A DNA stretch of 64,000 bases from assembly GCA_905221605.1 (NCBI GenBank), contig CAJNDS010002200.1, positions 290,287-354,286 on the forward strand, given 5' to 3'. Every line of letters starts with the position of its first letter. Positions within the stretch are counted from its first letter, which is position 1. Source of the stretch: Symbiodinium natans. Taxonomy: Eukaryota > Sar > Dinophyceae > Suessiales > Symbiodiniaceae. The notes beneath the pieces are model-generated. The model ran no database searches, was not told where the DNA came from, and saw nothing but the letters and a program-made list of their open reading frames with translations. Both the position numbers and the translations under genes were made by a program. Shown piece after piece: positions 1-12,727 of this stretch.

Positions 1-448
1 CCCACAGCCTCATTGGCCTGAGCCCGAAAACGAAACGGCCCAACACCCTACAACTAGAAAACCAACTCTAACAACCTCTGAGGTCCAAAAGTCCTCCCTA
101 AACCCAGCGCCCTGAAGTCCCCCCCCCCCCCCCACACACACACCCAAAAGGGTTTTGTTTCAGGGCTGTGGTTCCCTGAGCCCTATAAACCCTAAGCCCT
201 AAAACCTAGACCCCTGAAACCCCTAAAACCCCTAAAATCCCTAAAACCCCTAAACCCTAAACCCCAAAGCCTGAACCCTAAAGCCCTGAAGCCCCTAACC
301 CCTAAACCCTAACCCCTAAAACCCTATAAACCCTGAGCTCGAAAACCCCCAAAGTACCAAGCAACCCTAAAACCCTATAAGCCCTAAACCCAAAAACCCC
401 CCGAAACCCTAAACCCTAAACCCTAAAACCCCCCTAAACCCTAAGCCC

Positions 449-485
<37 letters not shown>

Positions 486-1320
486 AGGTCCACCACCGCC
501 GGCCTGAGAAGCGCTTCGGCAGGCGCTGTACAGGGATCCTGGCGGCAGTCTCCGGTCTAATCTCCCCAGGGTTTAGGGGTTTACGGTATAGGGGTTTAAG
601 GTTTGGGCGCAATGCAACGTTGATGAAAGAAGGTTCGTTTATGGACCTTTAAGATTTTCCGGGTGACTACAGTTCCGTCTTTTACATACCGGCAGCTTCT
701 CGGGATTTGCACTTAACATTAGCATGTTTTCAAGTTCCTTGTCGTAGAGCAAAACTGAAAACCCTGAACCTGAAACCCTAAACCCCAAACCCTCACACTT
801 CTAACAACACCAGCGCGGCTTCGAAAAACACATTCCTGAGAACACAAACAAGACCACAAGGACAAAATGCCCAACAGGGGGACTAGGAATAGGAAGAACA
901 TCCAGCCCTGGGGACGACATGAACCCTAACGGGTTCATAGTCCATATACCCTAGTAGGGATTATAGTAGTGCAGGGTACACGACCCCAATTTTAGAGTTC
1001 ATTTGGTCCTTTCTCGAAACGATGGTCCTTTTTTTTTAGCATCCTAAAAAGTGGGGACAAATTAGGGGCAATCATGGTCCCTTTTTGAGGACCGTACTTT
1101 AAAAAACGTGGCTATTAACCCTACTTTGGAAGAGACCTTGGAAAAAATATACCTTATAGGCATATGTAGCTAGAATAGGAGTTCAGATTCCAAACAAGTA
1201 TTTAAAGTGTAGTGCTCCAAACCCCAGCCTTAAACCCTCAACCCTAAACCCTAAAACCCGAAACCCCTAAACCCTAAACCCTGCACCCTAAACCCTAAAT
1301 CCTAAACCCTAAACCCCAAA
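1..1320. other. Repeat-dominated stretch without a firm gene
   Basis: Degenerate CCCTAAA tracts, poly-A, and one weak exon-like island (482-545; minus frame IRPETAARIPVQRLPKRFSG). Family A lies at 1117-1222. A second island at 1330-1438 is open in several frames on both strands. Confidence 0.6.
1117..1222. mobile_element. Family A short inverted-repeat element, diverged copy
   Basis: About 105 bases. Starts CCCTACTTTGGA, ends near TGCTCCAAA; the middle shares the ATAGGA(A/G)...CAGA...AAGTAT block with copies at 12619 and 38027. No coding capacity. Confidence 0.6.
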
Positions 1321-1839
1321 CCCCAACGCATGGTACTCCCAAAAGCCAAGGAAGGCAGCCGGTCGCCTGCCATGGCGTCCAGGCCACAACTACCCGGCGG
1401 CCGTCGTAGCCCGCGAGGGCGAGGCACCTCTGCAGATGTTTAGGGTTTAGGGTTTTAGGTTTAGGGTTTAGGGGTTTCGGGTTTAGGGTTTAGGGTTTAG
1501 GCTTGATGCTCCATGGGCACAAGCTTAGGATTTGCGGTCTAGGGTTTAGGAGTAGAAGAAACACCCAAAAGCTCTGCAACCTTGAGCCGCAAACCCTTGA
1601 CCCGAAACCCCCATGGACCATACATAGCCTGCATCGGAAAACGTAGTGGTTCTTCGATTTAAATGCAAAGGGAAGTAAGGGGGAGGGGGCATAAGGTGTC
1701 TAATTCCCTATCCTATCGGGACTTCAAAGCAACCAAGCAACTTAAAGCCTAAACCCCAAACCCTAAACCGATGTCCCTAAACCCTAGCCCTAAACCCCAA
1801 ACCCTAAACCCTGAAGCCTAAACCCGAATAAGGCGCAGT

Positions 1840-1915
1840 GAGAGCAAATTCCAAGGGTCGTGCTGATCTTCAGAGCCCAGGCCCTCAGTTGGCGGCGCCT
1901 GCGGCGGTGGTGGGG
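1840..1915 (-). CDS. Candidate proline-rich exon
   Basis: Minus frame PPPPQAPPTEGLGSEDQHDP then WNLLSLR, between CCCTAAA (to 1826) and TTTAGGG (from 1919). The plus strand is also open. Confidence 0.3.
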
Positions 1916-3539
1916 GGGTGTAGGGTTTAGGGTTTAGGGTTTAGGGTCTAGGGTTTAGGGTTTAGGGTTTAGGGTTTAGGGTTTAGGGTTTAGGGTTTAG
2001 GGTTTAGGGGATTCTTTGGGGCCTTGCTTTGGGGTTCATAGGGTTCAGGGTTTCAAGGTTTGGGGCGTAGGGTTTAGGATTTTGGGTTTTGGGGCGGGGG
2101 CTCTTCTTTGTGGCCTTGCTTTTGGGGTTCATCGGGTTTAAGGTTTACGGTTCAAGGTTTGGGTTTAAGGTTTAAGGGTTTCGGGTTTAAGGTTTAGGCT
2201 TTAGGACTTAGGGTTTAAGGTTTAGTTTGGGTTTAGGGCTCAGGGCTTTGGGGCTTAGGGTTTAGGATTTAGGGCGTCAAGGGTTTGGTGCTGAGGCTTT
2301 CGGGTTTAGGGCTACTAGGGCCTGGTGTTGAGGCTGCGTATAGGGTTTAGAATGTAGGGTTTGAGGGGGTTGGGAGGTTGAGGGGTTTGGGGGTTCGGGG
2401 GCCCACAGGGTCGGGGGTTAGGAATGAACGGCTTGCTGCGCCAAAAAATTATGTTGACAATACCTAGATTCTAGGTACAAATCTGTTTGATAGTTTGTAG
2501 GCAAGGGTTCCTCCAAAAAAGGGTCGAGGAAATTCTGAGTTTCTTGGACCCTAAGCCCTAAACCCTAAAACCCTGAAACCCTAAAATGCTGCTATACATG
2601 TAGAGTGAGCTGGAACGTGCAAAACTTGCTCGAGGCTCTGGTGTGCGCTGCCGTCAGACACTGCAGTTGCGCTCTTCACATGGAGGGCTTCCGCAAATAG
2701 GGGGGCCCAGTTGGGGGTTCCTATAATGAGGATTATAGAATTTGGGGGCATATTCAGGGTACCCCCCATTTTTTGGAAATGCCCACATAGTGGCGTCAAG
2801 TCTTGGGACAGAAGGGCTGTGAGCTTTTCAACCTTGTAGAGGTCCCGGGAACCCCACTTGCCTCAGCCGAGCTGACTCCGAGGAATCTTTGCTCTCGGGC
2901 ATTAGGCCCCAAACCCTAATTATTCAGTAAACTCTAGAAAGTTGGAACATGGTTTAAGGATGGTTTCAACTGGGATTCCCTTTAGTCTACCTTTTGGGTT
3001 CTGGGCATAAGGATGTTCCAACTTTTTGGAGTTTACTGTAGACCTTCATATCCAGTCATGTCCGGTTGTGTTCTTGCTTCTCCGGTTCTGCCCGGCCACC
3101 CTTTGTATAGGTCTCAACAAATTTCCAGAATCCTTTGTATATGAACCCCGGAAGCGGTTTAGGGACATTTTCGGAAACCTCCAACTTAGTCTCTAAACCC
3201 CACAAAGGGTTCCCCTATGTTCGGAAACCACGATCTTAATCTTGAAGCCCAAAGCTTATCTACTCTCTACGCCACGATCCCTTTTGGAGGCTCCATGCTA
3301 CAGGACAGTGCTTTGCAGTGAGGGTGCCCCAGAAGGAAAATCATGGCAATCTGGTTCGGGGTTTTCGGTCAGGGCTCATGTGGGGCTTATGGTTTGGGGC
3401 AGTTCGGTTCACGTCACGTAATGGTTCCCTAATCTCTAGGCCGTAACCCCTAAACCCTGAACCCTGAACTCGAAACCCTAAACCCCAAACCCTAAACCCT
3501 AAACGCTAAACCCTGAACTCGAAGCCCCCAAACTCAGCC

Positions 3540-3615
3540 GCACCTCCGTCTCCAGGACCCAGCAGGGAAGACGGGCGCCGGCGAGGAACCTGCAGGGCAG
3601 TAGGTGCCCTCTCTA
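3540..3615 (-). CDS. Candidate Cys-rich exon
   Basis: One minus frame reads CREGTYCPAGSSPAPVFPAG, close to the CPxGTYCPAGS repeat of GCC2/GCC3 (ephrin-receptor-like) domains common in large protist surface proteins. It lies between CCCTAAA-type and TTTAGGG-type tracts. Only one copy was seen. Confidence 0.35.
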
Positions 3616-3674
3616 CAAGTAGGGTGTAGGGTTTGGGGTTTAGGGGTTAGGGTTTAGGGTTTGGGGTATGGCAT

Positions 3675-4190
3675 TTAGGGTTTAGGGTTGGAAGTCCTCT
3701 GAAACTGAACTGCCTTCTCTCCAGCCGGAGAAAACCAAGTTCCATCATCTTTCCAGTAGCCACCTGAATGTTGCATTGCATACGCAGCAGATGCCCCCTC
3801 TCTGGATCGAACTTGTATCTTCACAACCGTTTGCTTCTTCTCAAAGCCAAACATCACTTTTGCATTTTCTGTTTCTCAGCCAGCTTTGCTGAGCAAACCC
3901 ACCAAAATCGATCGAAGATTCCTGCTGTGTTGATCAGGATCTTTGACAACGCCAGATTCCTTGTAGATGTGCAAGAATTTGCAAAACTTGCCTCTTGCAA
4001 CCACCTCTAGTTCCCGAGAAGGTAGAGATCTTCGGTCCAAAAAACGGTTGTAGGTACGAGTAGCAGAGGTGAGAAGACCCCATCTCAAAAACATGAGCCC
4101 AACACCCTCCCGAGGAACGCAAGCCCAACTAAGGCAGCTAGAAAACATGGCCGCAAGTGTCTTTGAGTCAACGACTCTCAGGCCCCTCCT
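3675..4190 (-). pseudogene. Open frame interrupted by one in-frame UGA
   Basis: A telomere-free stretch is open on the minus strand in a single frame from about 4190 to 3675 except for TGA at 3876-3878. Before it: TYNRFLDRRSLPSRELEVVA and KFCKFLHIYKESGVVKDPDQ; after it, in the same frame: FGFEKKQTVVKIQVRSREGA and YAMQHSGGYWKDDGTWFSPA. It could be a decayed gene, two exons around a small intron, or a UGA read as selenocysteine. The protein is not recognised. Confidence 0.4.
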
Positions 4191-4202
4191 AAACCATGAT
4201 CC

Positions 4203-4408
4203 CTAAACCCTAAACCCCTAAACCCCTAAACCCCTAAACCCCTAAACCCCTAAACCCCTAAACCCCTAAACCCCTAAACCCCTAAACACCTAAACCCCTA
4301 AACCCCTAAACCCCTAAACCCCTAAACCCCTAAACCCCTAAACCCCTAAACCCCTAAACCCCTAAACCCCTAAACCCCTAAACCCCTAAACCCCTAAACC
4401 CCAAACCC
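4203..4408 (+). repeat. Array of the 8-base telomere variant CCCCTAAA
   Basis: About two dozen almost perfect units, all on one strand, with one CACC variant. Left flank of the telomere-free ORF region is at 3675-4190. Confidence 0.95.
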
Positions 4409-5764
4409 TAAACTAGCAGTGCAATCAGAAGTGTTTCGGCTTTGGGCCCTTGGATCCAAAGCTCTCAAGACAAGTTCTGATGAAGCTCTGCGCCGTAGGT
4501 TAGGGTCCCTTTGGATGTAGGGTTTGGGTTTAGGTTTAGGGATTAGGTTTTAGGGCTTAGGGTTTAGGGTTCAGGATGTAAGGTTTAGGGTTTAGGGTCT
4601 AGGGTCTGGGGTGTAGGGTTTAGGGTTTCCGGTGTGGGGTTTAGGGTTTAGGGTGCCGTAGTAAATAGAGGTTCTCGAAAAAGGACTCAAATTTAGAGAA
4701 CTACTACCCATGTAGCTGTGCGCAACAGCTCCCAGAGCCGTTCCCATTGCGTCATGTCTGTCAGTGCCTACCCTAAACCCTAAACCCTAAACACAAAACT
4801 TACCCTAAACCCTAAAAACTTAAAACAAAAAAACACGAAAATAATTAAAAAAAAAAGGCGCGCACACACACAGAGACAAAGGACTCACCTCCAGGGATGG
4901 TTGCTTTCGCCCCGGGCTGGGGCCAGGCCTCCAGTGTTCAAGGTTTAGGGTTTAGGGTTTAGGGTTTAGGTCTTTGTCAAAGGTAATTGAATGATAAATT
5001 GCTACAAAATAGCTTACCATCTCGGATAAAATCACTATTTGTTCAATATTTTTTGCTTTGTGTGTTTTTTTCGGTAAGAGGGTTTAGGGTTAACGCGATG
5101 GGGTTTAGAGTTAAGGGTTTCGGGTCTAGGGTTTAGTGTGTAGGGTCTAGGGTTCAGGGTGTACTCGTGTGAGTACTACTGTTGCGAATCTGCGAATACT
5201 GTGATTCTGAATCTATGACCATGATGGTTTCATCTACGTATTGTACTAACATATTGCACTAAAGCATATATAGGCCATGTGTTTCCATCCTAAACCCTAC
5301 ACCCTCACAACCCTATATTGGAGCCTTGTGACTTTGCCTGAACCTTTCAAGCAAACATCAAAGGGACCTAATAGGGTTCCATATTGAGGGATCTAGGGCC
5401 TCTATAATTCAGAAAAGCCATGCAGGGGAAACCCTGACATCAAAAAACCTAAGCCCCAGACCCCCTACACACCGTACCCAGCGATCCCCAAAAGGCCAAA
5501 CCCCCTAAACTCCCACCCCGTCCAGCCCTTCCTCAGTAATCTCTCAGAAGCCTAACCCCCCCAAAACCCTAAACCCGAAACCCCATACCCTAAACCCGTC
5601 GTGACAAGGAGACTAAGCATGGCAAGCACCACCATCTTGATTCGATCCAGCTGTGAGTAAAACATAGGGGCCTGAATAATTGGAACTGGGTTTTGGAGGT
5701 GAGCTCTTATAGTAGAATTCTACAGGGACCCTAGGCCCTAAACCCTAAACCCCAAACCCTAAGG

Positions 5765-6075
5765 GAATAGTATTAGTAAGTATTCCGACCCCCATATTAT
5801 GGCTGGGTTGCCCTCGGAATCTGCGCATTCCTTCCGGGCATCCCATGCGTTCAACTTGTCCGCGAAACTCGCGAGACGCAGCAGCTTGACTTTCACCTTG
5901 CTCTTGGGGTCAGCAATGGCATTGAAGAAGGAGTGGCTGGAGAGGCCGTCCGTCAATCCCTCTGCCATAGTCTGGCCGGGCCACAATGTCACAAACTTCC
6001 GTATCCAAGTCCAGGAAAGTGTGCTGCTGAGCCTACGCCATAAGGGCCTTGAGGCCTTGAGGCCCAACTGAAAAC
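5765..6075 (-). CDS. Candidate long exon, unknown protein
   Basis: The minus frame is open for 106 codons, including FVTLWPGQTMAEGLTDGLSS, IADPKSKVKVKLLRLASFAD and KLNAWDARKECADSEGNPAI. The composition is balanced and free of telomere-derived peptides, unlike chance ORFs here. The plus strand is also open for 90 codons. The window-wide strand bias supports minus. Not recognised. Confidence 0.4.
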
Positions 6076-6520
6076 GCATACTGGGTGTTTAATGAATCAA
6101 ATATACTAGACTTACCAGACTTGCGTTGGTGACGATAAGCATACACTATGTATATATATATATATATAATATACGAATTATGTGTATATATATATACACC
6201 CCAAACCCCAAACCCCAAACCGTGAGCCCTACATCCTTAGCCAACTGCACTCGCAAGCCCCTGAAAAAGGAGCTCATGGAGCCTTGTCCTCCAAACCCAA
6301 GCAGCCGGTCCAGGGCTTCAAGGGGTTTCAACCCCAAACCCTCAACCCTAACCCTAAACCTTGAACCCTAAACCCTCAACCCTAAACCCTCAACCCTAAA
6401 CCCCAGGCATCCTTTTTAGGGTTTAAAGTCCTCAGCGGAGACTCCGAACAAAGTTCGCTGAGATCGGAACGCAGCGTTGCGACGAGACCTGCCCAGTGAG
6501 CAGTTTGGCGTAGGGGAGGT

Positions 6521-6653
6521 CTACTTGGAGCTTCATGGTACTTATACCAATTATAACTGCATTTATAACTGTACTTGTAACCATATTAGGCACTTAAGGG
6601 GCTTCTAAAGTACAGTTCTAATTGGTTAATAAGTACCATGAACCTCCAAGTAG
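6521..6653. mobile_element. Family B short inverted-repeat element, full copy
   Basis: About 133 bases, with ends CTACTTGGAGCTTCATGGTA and TACCATGAACCTCCAAGTAG, followed inward by an ACCAATTATAACTGTACTTATAACC-type block in inverted copy. Folds as one long hairpin. No ORF. Confidence 0.85.
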
Positions 6654-6732
6654 GGTTTGGGGTGTACCCTGCTTCTTGCTGTGGCTTGGCCGCAACCCTC
6701 CGCTGGAGACGATCTGAAAGAGGCCCTTCCGA

Positions 6733-6818
6733 TTGAAACCATAAGCCCCTTACGTGCCGTAAAATGGTTATAAGTCCAGTTATGTTTGGTTAATCAGTAC
6801 CATCAACCTCCAAGTAGA
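6733..6818. mobile_element. Family B element, right half
   Basis: Retains the GGTTAATCAGTACCATCAAC end and the inner block only. Lies 80 bases from the full copy. Confidence 0.7.
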
Positions 6819-7403
6819 CTTCAAATGTGCAGCTAGAACCTCTCGACTATGAACACCTGTAAACCCAAAAGGCCCTAAGAGAAAGGCCCTAAGGGAGAAG
6901 GGGAGCCCTACACCCCCAAATCCTACAAGCCCTCTGAAGTCCCCAAACCCCCAAAAAAACCTCTTTCACCTGGACTCTGGACTCTGTAAGGGTTTAGGCT
7001 TTAGGGTTTGGGGTTTAGGGCTTAGGGTTTAGGGTTTAGGGCTTAGGGAACCCTAACATCTGAACCCTAAAATCTGAACCCTAAACCCTAAACCTCATGT
7101 CCCTCAACCCCTAGAAGGCCCCCCAAAACCAACCCCCTCCAACTCTCAAAAGCCCTAGGGTTTAGGGTTTAGGGTTTGGGGCTAGGGTTTAGGGTTTAGG
7201 GTTTAGGGTTTAGGGTTTAGGGTTTAGGGTTTAGGGTTTAGGGTTTAGGGTTTGGGGCTTTAGGGGCTTTAGGGGTAACAGACCGCAAAGCCCCAAAACC
7301 CCGGCCATCGTGCCGGCCATTGCAGGACGCGGACTCCTGTTGAAGCTGGAGGAGGCACTACAAAACCTTGGGTTTAGGGTTTAGGGTTTAGGGATTAGGG
7401 TTC

Positions 7404-7516
7404 ATATGTCGTCGGCAAGTAGCTACTTGTCCTGGCTGCTGGTCAGGCATGTTGTGTGAGGCCTCCGCCCATGTCAGTAAGCAGTTCAGGAAGGTCATTC
7501 CGCAGGCTAGCTCAAA
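7404..7516 (-). CDS. Candidate exon of unknown gene
   Basis: Minus frame ELACGMTFLNCLLTWAEASH then NMPDQQPGQVATCRRH, left of a degenerate CCCTAAA-type stretch and microsatellites. No family. Confidence 0.3.
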
Positions 7517-9433
7517 GTCTAGAACCCGAAGCCCTAAACCCCAAAACCCAAAAAACCCATAGATGTGTATGTACATATACGTGTACGTGTGTACGTATGT
7601 GTATATGATACTGTATATGTGCATGTGAATTTGTATTTCTAAATGAATGTATGTATCAGGTAGGTAGGTAGGTAGGTAGGTAGGTAGGTAGGTCTGTAGG
7701 TAGGTGTGCACGTGTGCATATGTACGTACATACTATGTATCCATGCGCGTACGTTCGTGGAAATTTGTATTATATTCAAATATATATATATATATAACTA
7801 CTATGTGGGAAGTCCTTTAATGAAGGCCAAGTATACGTACTCATATGTATATATAGAACGAGAGAGAGATACTATATAGGTACTTAGACCCGTGGGGATG
7901 GTTCAAATACTGATTGCACTGCCATGCACCTACAAGCTGCCCTAGAGGCCAATTCAATTCGAATGGCTTTCTGCCTAGCTTACATTCTACGCGGACTGCA
8001 GGAAAGTCCCTAAACATCCCCCGAACCCGCAAGTCCTAAAGCCTAAACCCCGAAACCCTAAAAACATCAACCCTAAACCCTAAACCCTCAAAATAGACTC
8101 CGACACGAACAGCCCACCATCCCAACAGACCCCGGCATACCTGGGCCATCACAAAGGAGATGGAGGAATCCTGGCGATGCGGGTCTTGTCTGGTTTCCCT
8201 AGACCCTGAACCCTAAACCCTGCACCCTAAACCCTAACCCTAAACCTGAAACCCAAACCCTGCACCCTGCACCTTCAGCTTCGGGGTTTCGGAGGTCTCA
8301 AGAAGTCTGTCGGGATCTAAGAACGGAGGGCCTTAGGTTGAGCCCAGGAGTCGGATTCGTGCTTCGTGTGCTTCGACTCCACAGTACATAGTAACTGCGG
8401 CCTGTTGTTTTCGAACAGGGTTTGGGTTGATATTGCAACTACATATTTATTTTGCAACTTGATTGGGATGAATAGGGGACCCTGTTCGCAACGCTAGGCT
8501 CCTGTATTGCTTCATGAAGGGCTTGGGACAGAATTGGTCAGTTAAAGAGAGCCACCAAAGGGCCAAAAAGCCTGAGGGTGTGAGGGTTTTCAGGTCTCAA
8601 CCCTAACAAAACCCCAACAATCCTAAACTCAAAGGGTTTAGGGTCTCCAGGGCCAAAACTGATCCCCTCCTCCTCTTAACAGCAGTTCATGGCAATACGA
8701 AGGCATTTGTGTGGCACACTTTGCTCAACCCTAAAATCTAAACTAAACCCTAAACCCCAAACCCCAAACCCCACAACCTTAAAACCCTCCAGGTTGAATT
8801 TGTCGGGTTTGGGGCTTGTTAGAGAGGGTGTAGGGCTGTAGGGTTTAGGGCTTCGGGTTCAGGGGATCCAGACGCAGGAGTCCTACAAAAAAGGAATAGT
8901 TAAGGGCCTACTCTGGGTCCTTGGGATGGAGGTCTAATTATGTTAAGCCTAAACCCCAAACCCCAAACCCAAAACCCAAAACCCTAAACCCTAAGCCCCC
9001 CCCCCCCCTCTTCTTGCATCTTTCGCCTGCGAGGGCCAAGCCAGATGTGGGCCTTGGCACGACTCGTGCAGTGATGGAGACCCCCGGAGGGGTTTAGGGT
9101 TTAGGGTTTAGGGTTTAGGGTTTAGGGTTCAGGGTTAGGGATTAGAGTTTTGGGGTTTAGAGCTTGCAGGGGTTAGGGCTTTAGGGCTTAGGGCTTGGGG
9201 TGTAGGTTTTAGGGTGTAGGGTTTAAGGTGCAGTTTAGGGTGCAAGGGATGTTTGGGGTTTTCTTTTCTTTTTTGTCTTGTCTTGCCGGGTCGTGCGACT
9301 CTTCTCGCTCGTTCAGGGGAAGATGGCAAAAGACATGGCATGCACTTTCTCACGCATTGGAACCACGGGGCCCGTATCTTGGGCTTGGTTTAGGGTTTAC
9401 GGTTTAGGGTTTGGGGTTTGGGGATTAGGGTTT

Positions 9434-9572
9434 AGGGTTATAGGGTTATAGGGTTATAGGGTTATAGGGTTATAGGGTTATAGGGTTATAGGGTTATAGG
9501 GTTATAGGGTTATAGGGTTATAGGGTTATAGGGTTATAGGGTTATAGGGTTATAGGGTTATAGGGTTATAGG
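9434..9572 (+). repeat. Array of the 8-base variant GGGTTATA
   Basis: A homogeneous run of about 17 units, entered from ordinary TTTAGGG repeats. One variant has taken over the whole array. Confidence 0.95.
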
Positions 9573-10211
9573 CGTTCCTATATAGGAGCCTTAAAGCCAA
9601 AGTATATGCTGTATAGGTACGTGGACCCTTAGGGTCAGGATTCCGGGATGAGGTTTGCACACTCAAGCGGTGAGGGGTTCACAGGGTTGAGCTTACAAGA
9701 TCTTATAGGGTTTAGGGTTTAGGGTTTAGGGTTTAGCGTTGTCCAGCATCCTAAGGGGAACTAAAGGTTAGCCATTGGGATTCTGTAGGGGTTGTAATAC
9801 CCAAAAAAGATGCTAAAGTTTACCCATGTCAGGAAACGTATCCACTTGAAACCATCCCAGGAAGCAAACGACACGGCCCACAACAATGGCCAAGGTTGGC
9901 CCCCCAAGTATTTTCAGAGATCGAGCAAAAGCATAATAAAGCCGTGGCTGCACTCAGAAGGGTAGCTTAAAATTAAATGTTTAGCTGCCATATGAAGAAG
10001 CCCAATAAACCCAAAAAAGGCTAAGGATCTCAAGTTACAGTAAAACACCACGATAAAGCTTCTCGGTTGTTGGTAGTGGGATCCCCACACCACCATACGC
10101 TCATCGCACCTCTGTTCAGAAGGCTGCTCTGAGCTCCTGGTCGATCGTCTCGTCTTCTCGCGGTGGCACATCAGCGGCTAGGCAAGCCCGCTGCGCAGTG
10201 GTCGTCTGCTC

Positions 10212-10331
10212 GGAGGTGCATGGTCCTTATTAGCCAATTACAACTGTACTTATAAGCCACTTATAAGTCCCTTAAGTGCCCTAAAATGGTGATAAGTACA
10301 GTTAGAAGTACAACTTTATTTGGTTGCTAAC
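10212..10331. mobile_element. Family B element, degraded ends
   Basis: Shows ATTAGCCAATTACAACTGTA, CTTATAAGCCACTTATAAG and GCCCTAAAATGGTGATAAG; the right terminus is eroded into CCCTAAA repeats. Confidence 0.65.
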
Positions 10332-11846
10332 CCTAAACCCTTAATCCTAAACCCTAAACCCTAAACCCTAAACCCTGAAAAGCCAAGCACCTTCAAGTAT
10401 GGACAAGGGTGCGGCACTGCAAATGGCTGCCCCTCGGGCTGCTGTGCAGTGAGGGCAGAGACTGAGCTCGTCCAGTCGAGCCCCGGTTCATGCGTTTAGG
10501 GTTTAGGGTTTAGGGTTCAAGGTTCAGGGTTCAGGGTTCAGGGTTCATGCAATCCCCACAACTGCTCCAAACTTTGCTACCACATGCCTTAAGCCCAAAC
10601 CCCTAAGCCTAAACTTGCTCCTCAAAAAAATACTCATGTCAACTTAAGGTTTGGGGTTCAGGGTTTGGGGTTTAGGTTTCGGGTTGAGGGCCTCAACCCT
10701 CCCATGAGCTCCCGCAAAGCAGTTTGCTTCCCGGGCTCCCCCAAATTCCACAAATCCAACAATCAAGCCAAACACCCCCACCCACCCTGCCCAAAAAAGG
10801 TACACCCTAAACTCCAAACTCTAAACCCTGAACCCTAAACCCTGAACCCTAAACCCCAAACCGTAAACCCTAAACCCTAAACCGTAAACCCTAAACCCTA
10901 AACCCTAAACCCTAAACCCTAACTTGCAGGTCCCCTGGCCTATGGCCACGGCTCCAGGCACGGCCGATGAGGGCGGCCAAGGCTGGCGACACCAACAGAG
11001 GGTTTAGGGTTTAGGGTTTGGGGTTTAGGGTTTAGGGTTTAGGGTTTAGGGTTTAGGGTTTAGGGTGAGTTTTGGTGGGGGGTTGAGGGCTTTCAGGGCG
11101 TTTGGTGTTTTTTTTTGGATTTTCTAGGGTTCTTGAGTTTGTTTAGGGTTTTTACGGGTTGTTAAGACTGGCTTGAGTTCTTTTTGGTGGGGGTTAAGGG
11201 TGTTCAAGGTTTTAGGGTTTTAGAGGGGGGGGGGGGGGGGGGAGGTTTAGGGGTTTAGGGTTGTGGGGTTTTCGGTTTGTAGGGATTTCGGGTTTCAGGG
11301 TTTAGGGTAGAAGGGTTGCAGGGTCTTAGGGCTTCGGGTTCATTTCAGGAAATGGGTGGTTTAGGGGCTTAGGGGTTTTAGGGGCTTGACCAAGGAGACA
11401 CAGGGATGGTGTCAGAACAGGCACTACGCTCAAAACTTTCAAACCCTAAAACCCTACAGCCCTAAACCCTAAAGGGTTCAGGGTTTAGGGTTTAGGGTTA
11501 AGGGTTTTGGGTTTAACACTCGAACAGCCCTAACGGCCCTTAAAAAAAAAAAAAAACACCTAGCAAACCGGAAGACCCTAAACCTTACTGCAGTTACACT
11601 ATCCCTTAGTATGGGTCCTTAAGAAGGGACCCCTACTAAAACCTAAAACCCTTTGAAGGAAGCTAGGGACCATACTAAGGTCCATGAAGCTACCCCTAAA
11701 CCCTAAACCCTAAACCCTAAACCCTAAACCCTATTCAGGGCCCATGAAACTACCCTCAGACTCGAAAAACCCTTCAGGCCCTGTGCGGAATAGGGCTCGG
11801 CTGCAAAAGGCGCCCCTGCCTGGAGTTTTCCCAGCGCACCTGCAGG

Positions 11847-11977
11847 GTTAGGGTTTAGGGTTTAGGGTTTAGGGTTTAGGGTTTAGGGTTTAGGGTTTAG
11901 GGTTTAGGGTTTAGGGTTTAGGGTTTAGGGTTTAGGGTTTAGGGTTTAGGGTTTAGGGTTTAGGGTTTAGGGTTTAC
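11847..11977 (+). repeat. TTTAGGG array
   Basis: About 18 perfect units. Confidence 0.95.
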
Positions 11978-12618
11978 GGCTTCGAGGCCAACTGACCCGT
12001 GAACCATTGAAAACGCGTAGACGCACTATTTGGGCCTCATGTTCGGGAAGCATCTTGACCACCTGACCCTAATCACCAAACATACCTGAACCCGAAACCC
12101 TAAACCTAAACCCCAAACCCTAAACCCTAATCCCTAAACGCAAAACCTTAACCCTAAACCCACAAGAAGAATCTGCAAGCACCCAACCATCAAAACAAAA
12201 ATGTATCGCATGAAAGCCTAAACAGAAATCCTCAAAGAGTTGATTACAGGAACCCAAATATGAAGGGTAACCGCAGAAAGGTGTGTACGTACTTGATCTT
12301 AGGCGAGAAATTCCCTAGGCGTAGTTGCTGTAGTAAGGTGCCCCGCGTTGTAGGATGTCCACCGAGCCAACATCCGAAAACCCACATCCCTAGACCCGGA
12401 ACCTTAAACTCCAAACCTTAAACCCCCAAACCCCAAACCCCAAACCCCTTTTTCCCAACCCGCAAAAACCAAAACCCATAAAACACCTCAACCCCTCAAC
12501 CCGTCTATACACCCCGAACCCCTCAACCCCTAAACCCCGAACCCCTCAACCCCTAAACCGTAAACCCCTAAGCTCAGAAGGCCACCAAGTCTTCGAGTCT
12601 GGTTTGGGGCGACAGCAA

Positions 12619-12727
12619 CCCTACATTGGAGTAGACCCTGAAAAAAAAGCATATACTTTGTTACGTAAAAGTAGCTATAATAGGAACCCAGAACCCAAAA
12701 AAAGTATTGAAGTATAGTACTCCAAAA
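12619..12727. mobile_element. Family A short inverted-repeat element
   Basis: CCCTACATTGGAGTA at one end and TACTCCAAAACCCA at the other form a terminal inverted repeat. The interior closely matches the copy at 38027-38136, including ATAATAGGAACCCAGAACC. Confidence 0.75.

Noticed and set aside
5759-6071. Plus-strand 90-codon ORF
   Set aside because: Antisense to a minus frame with better composition; neighbouring genes are minus. Not excluded.
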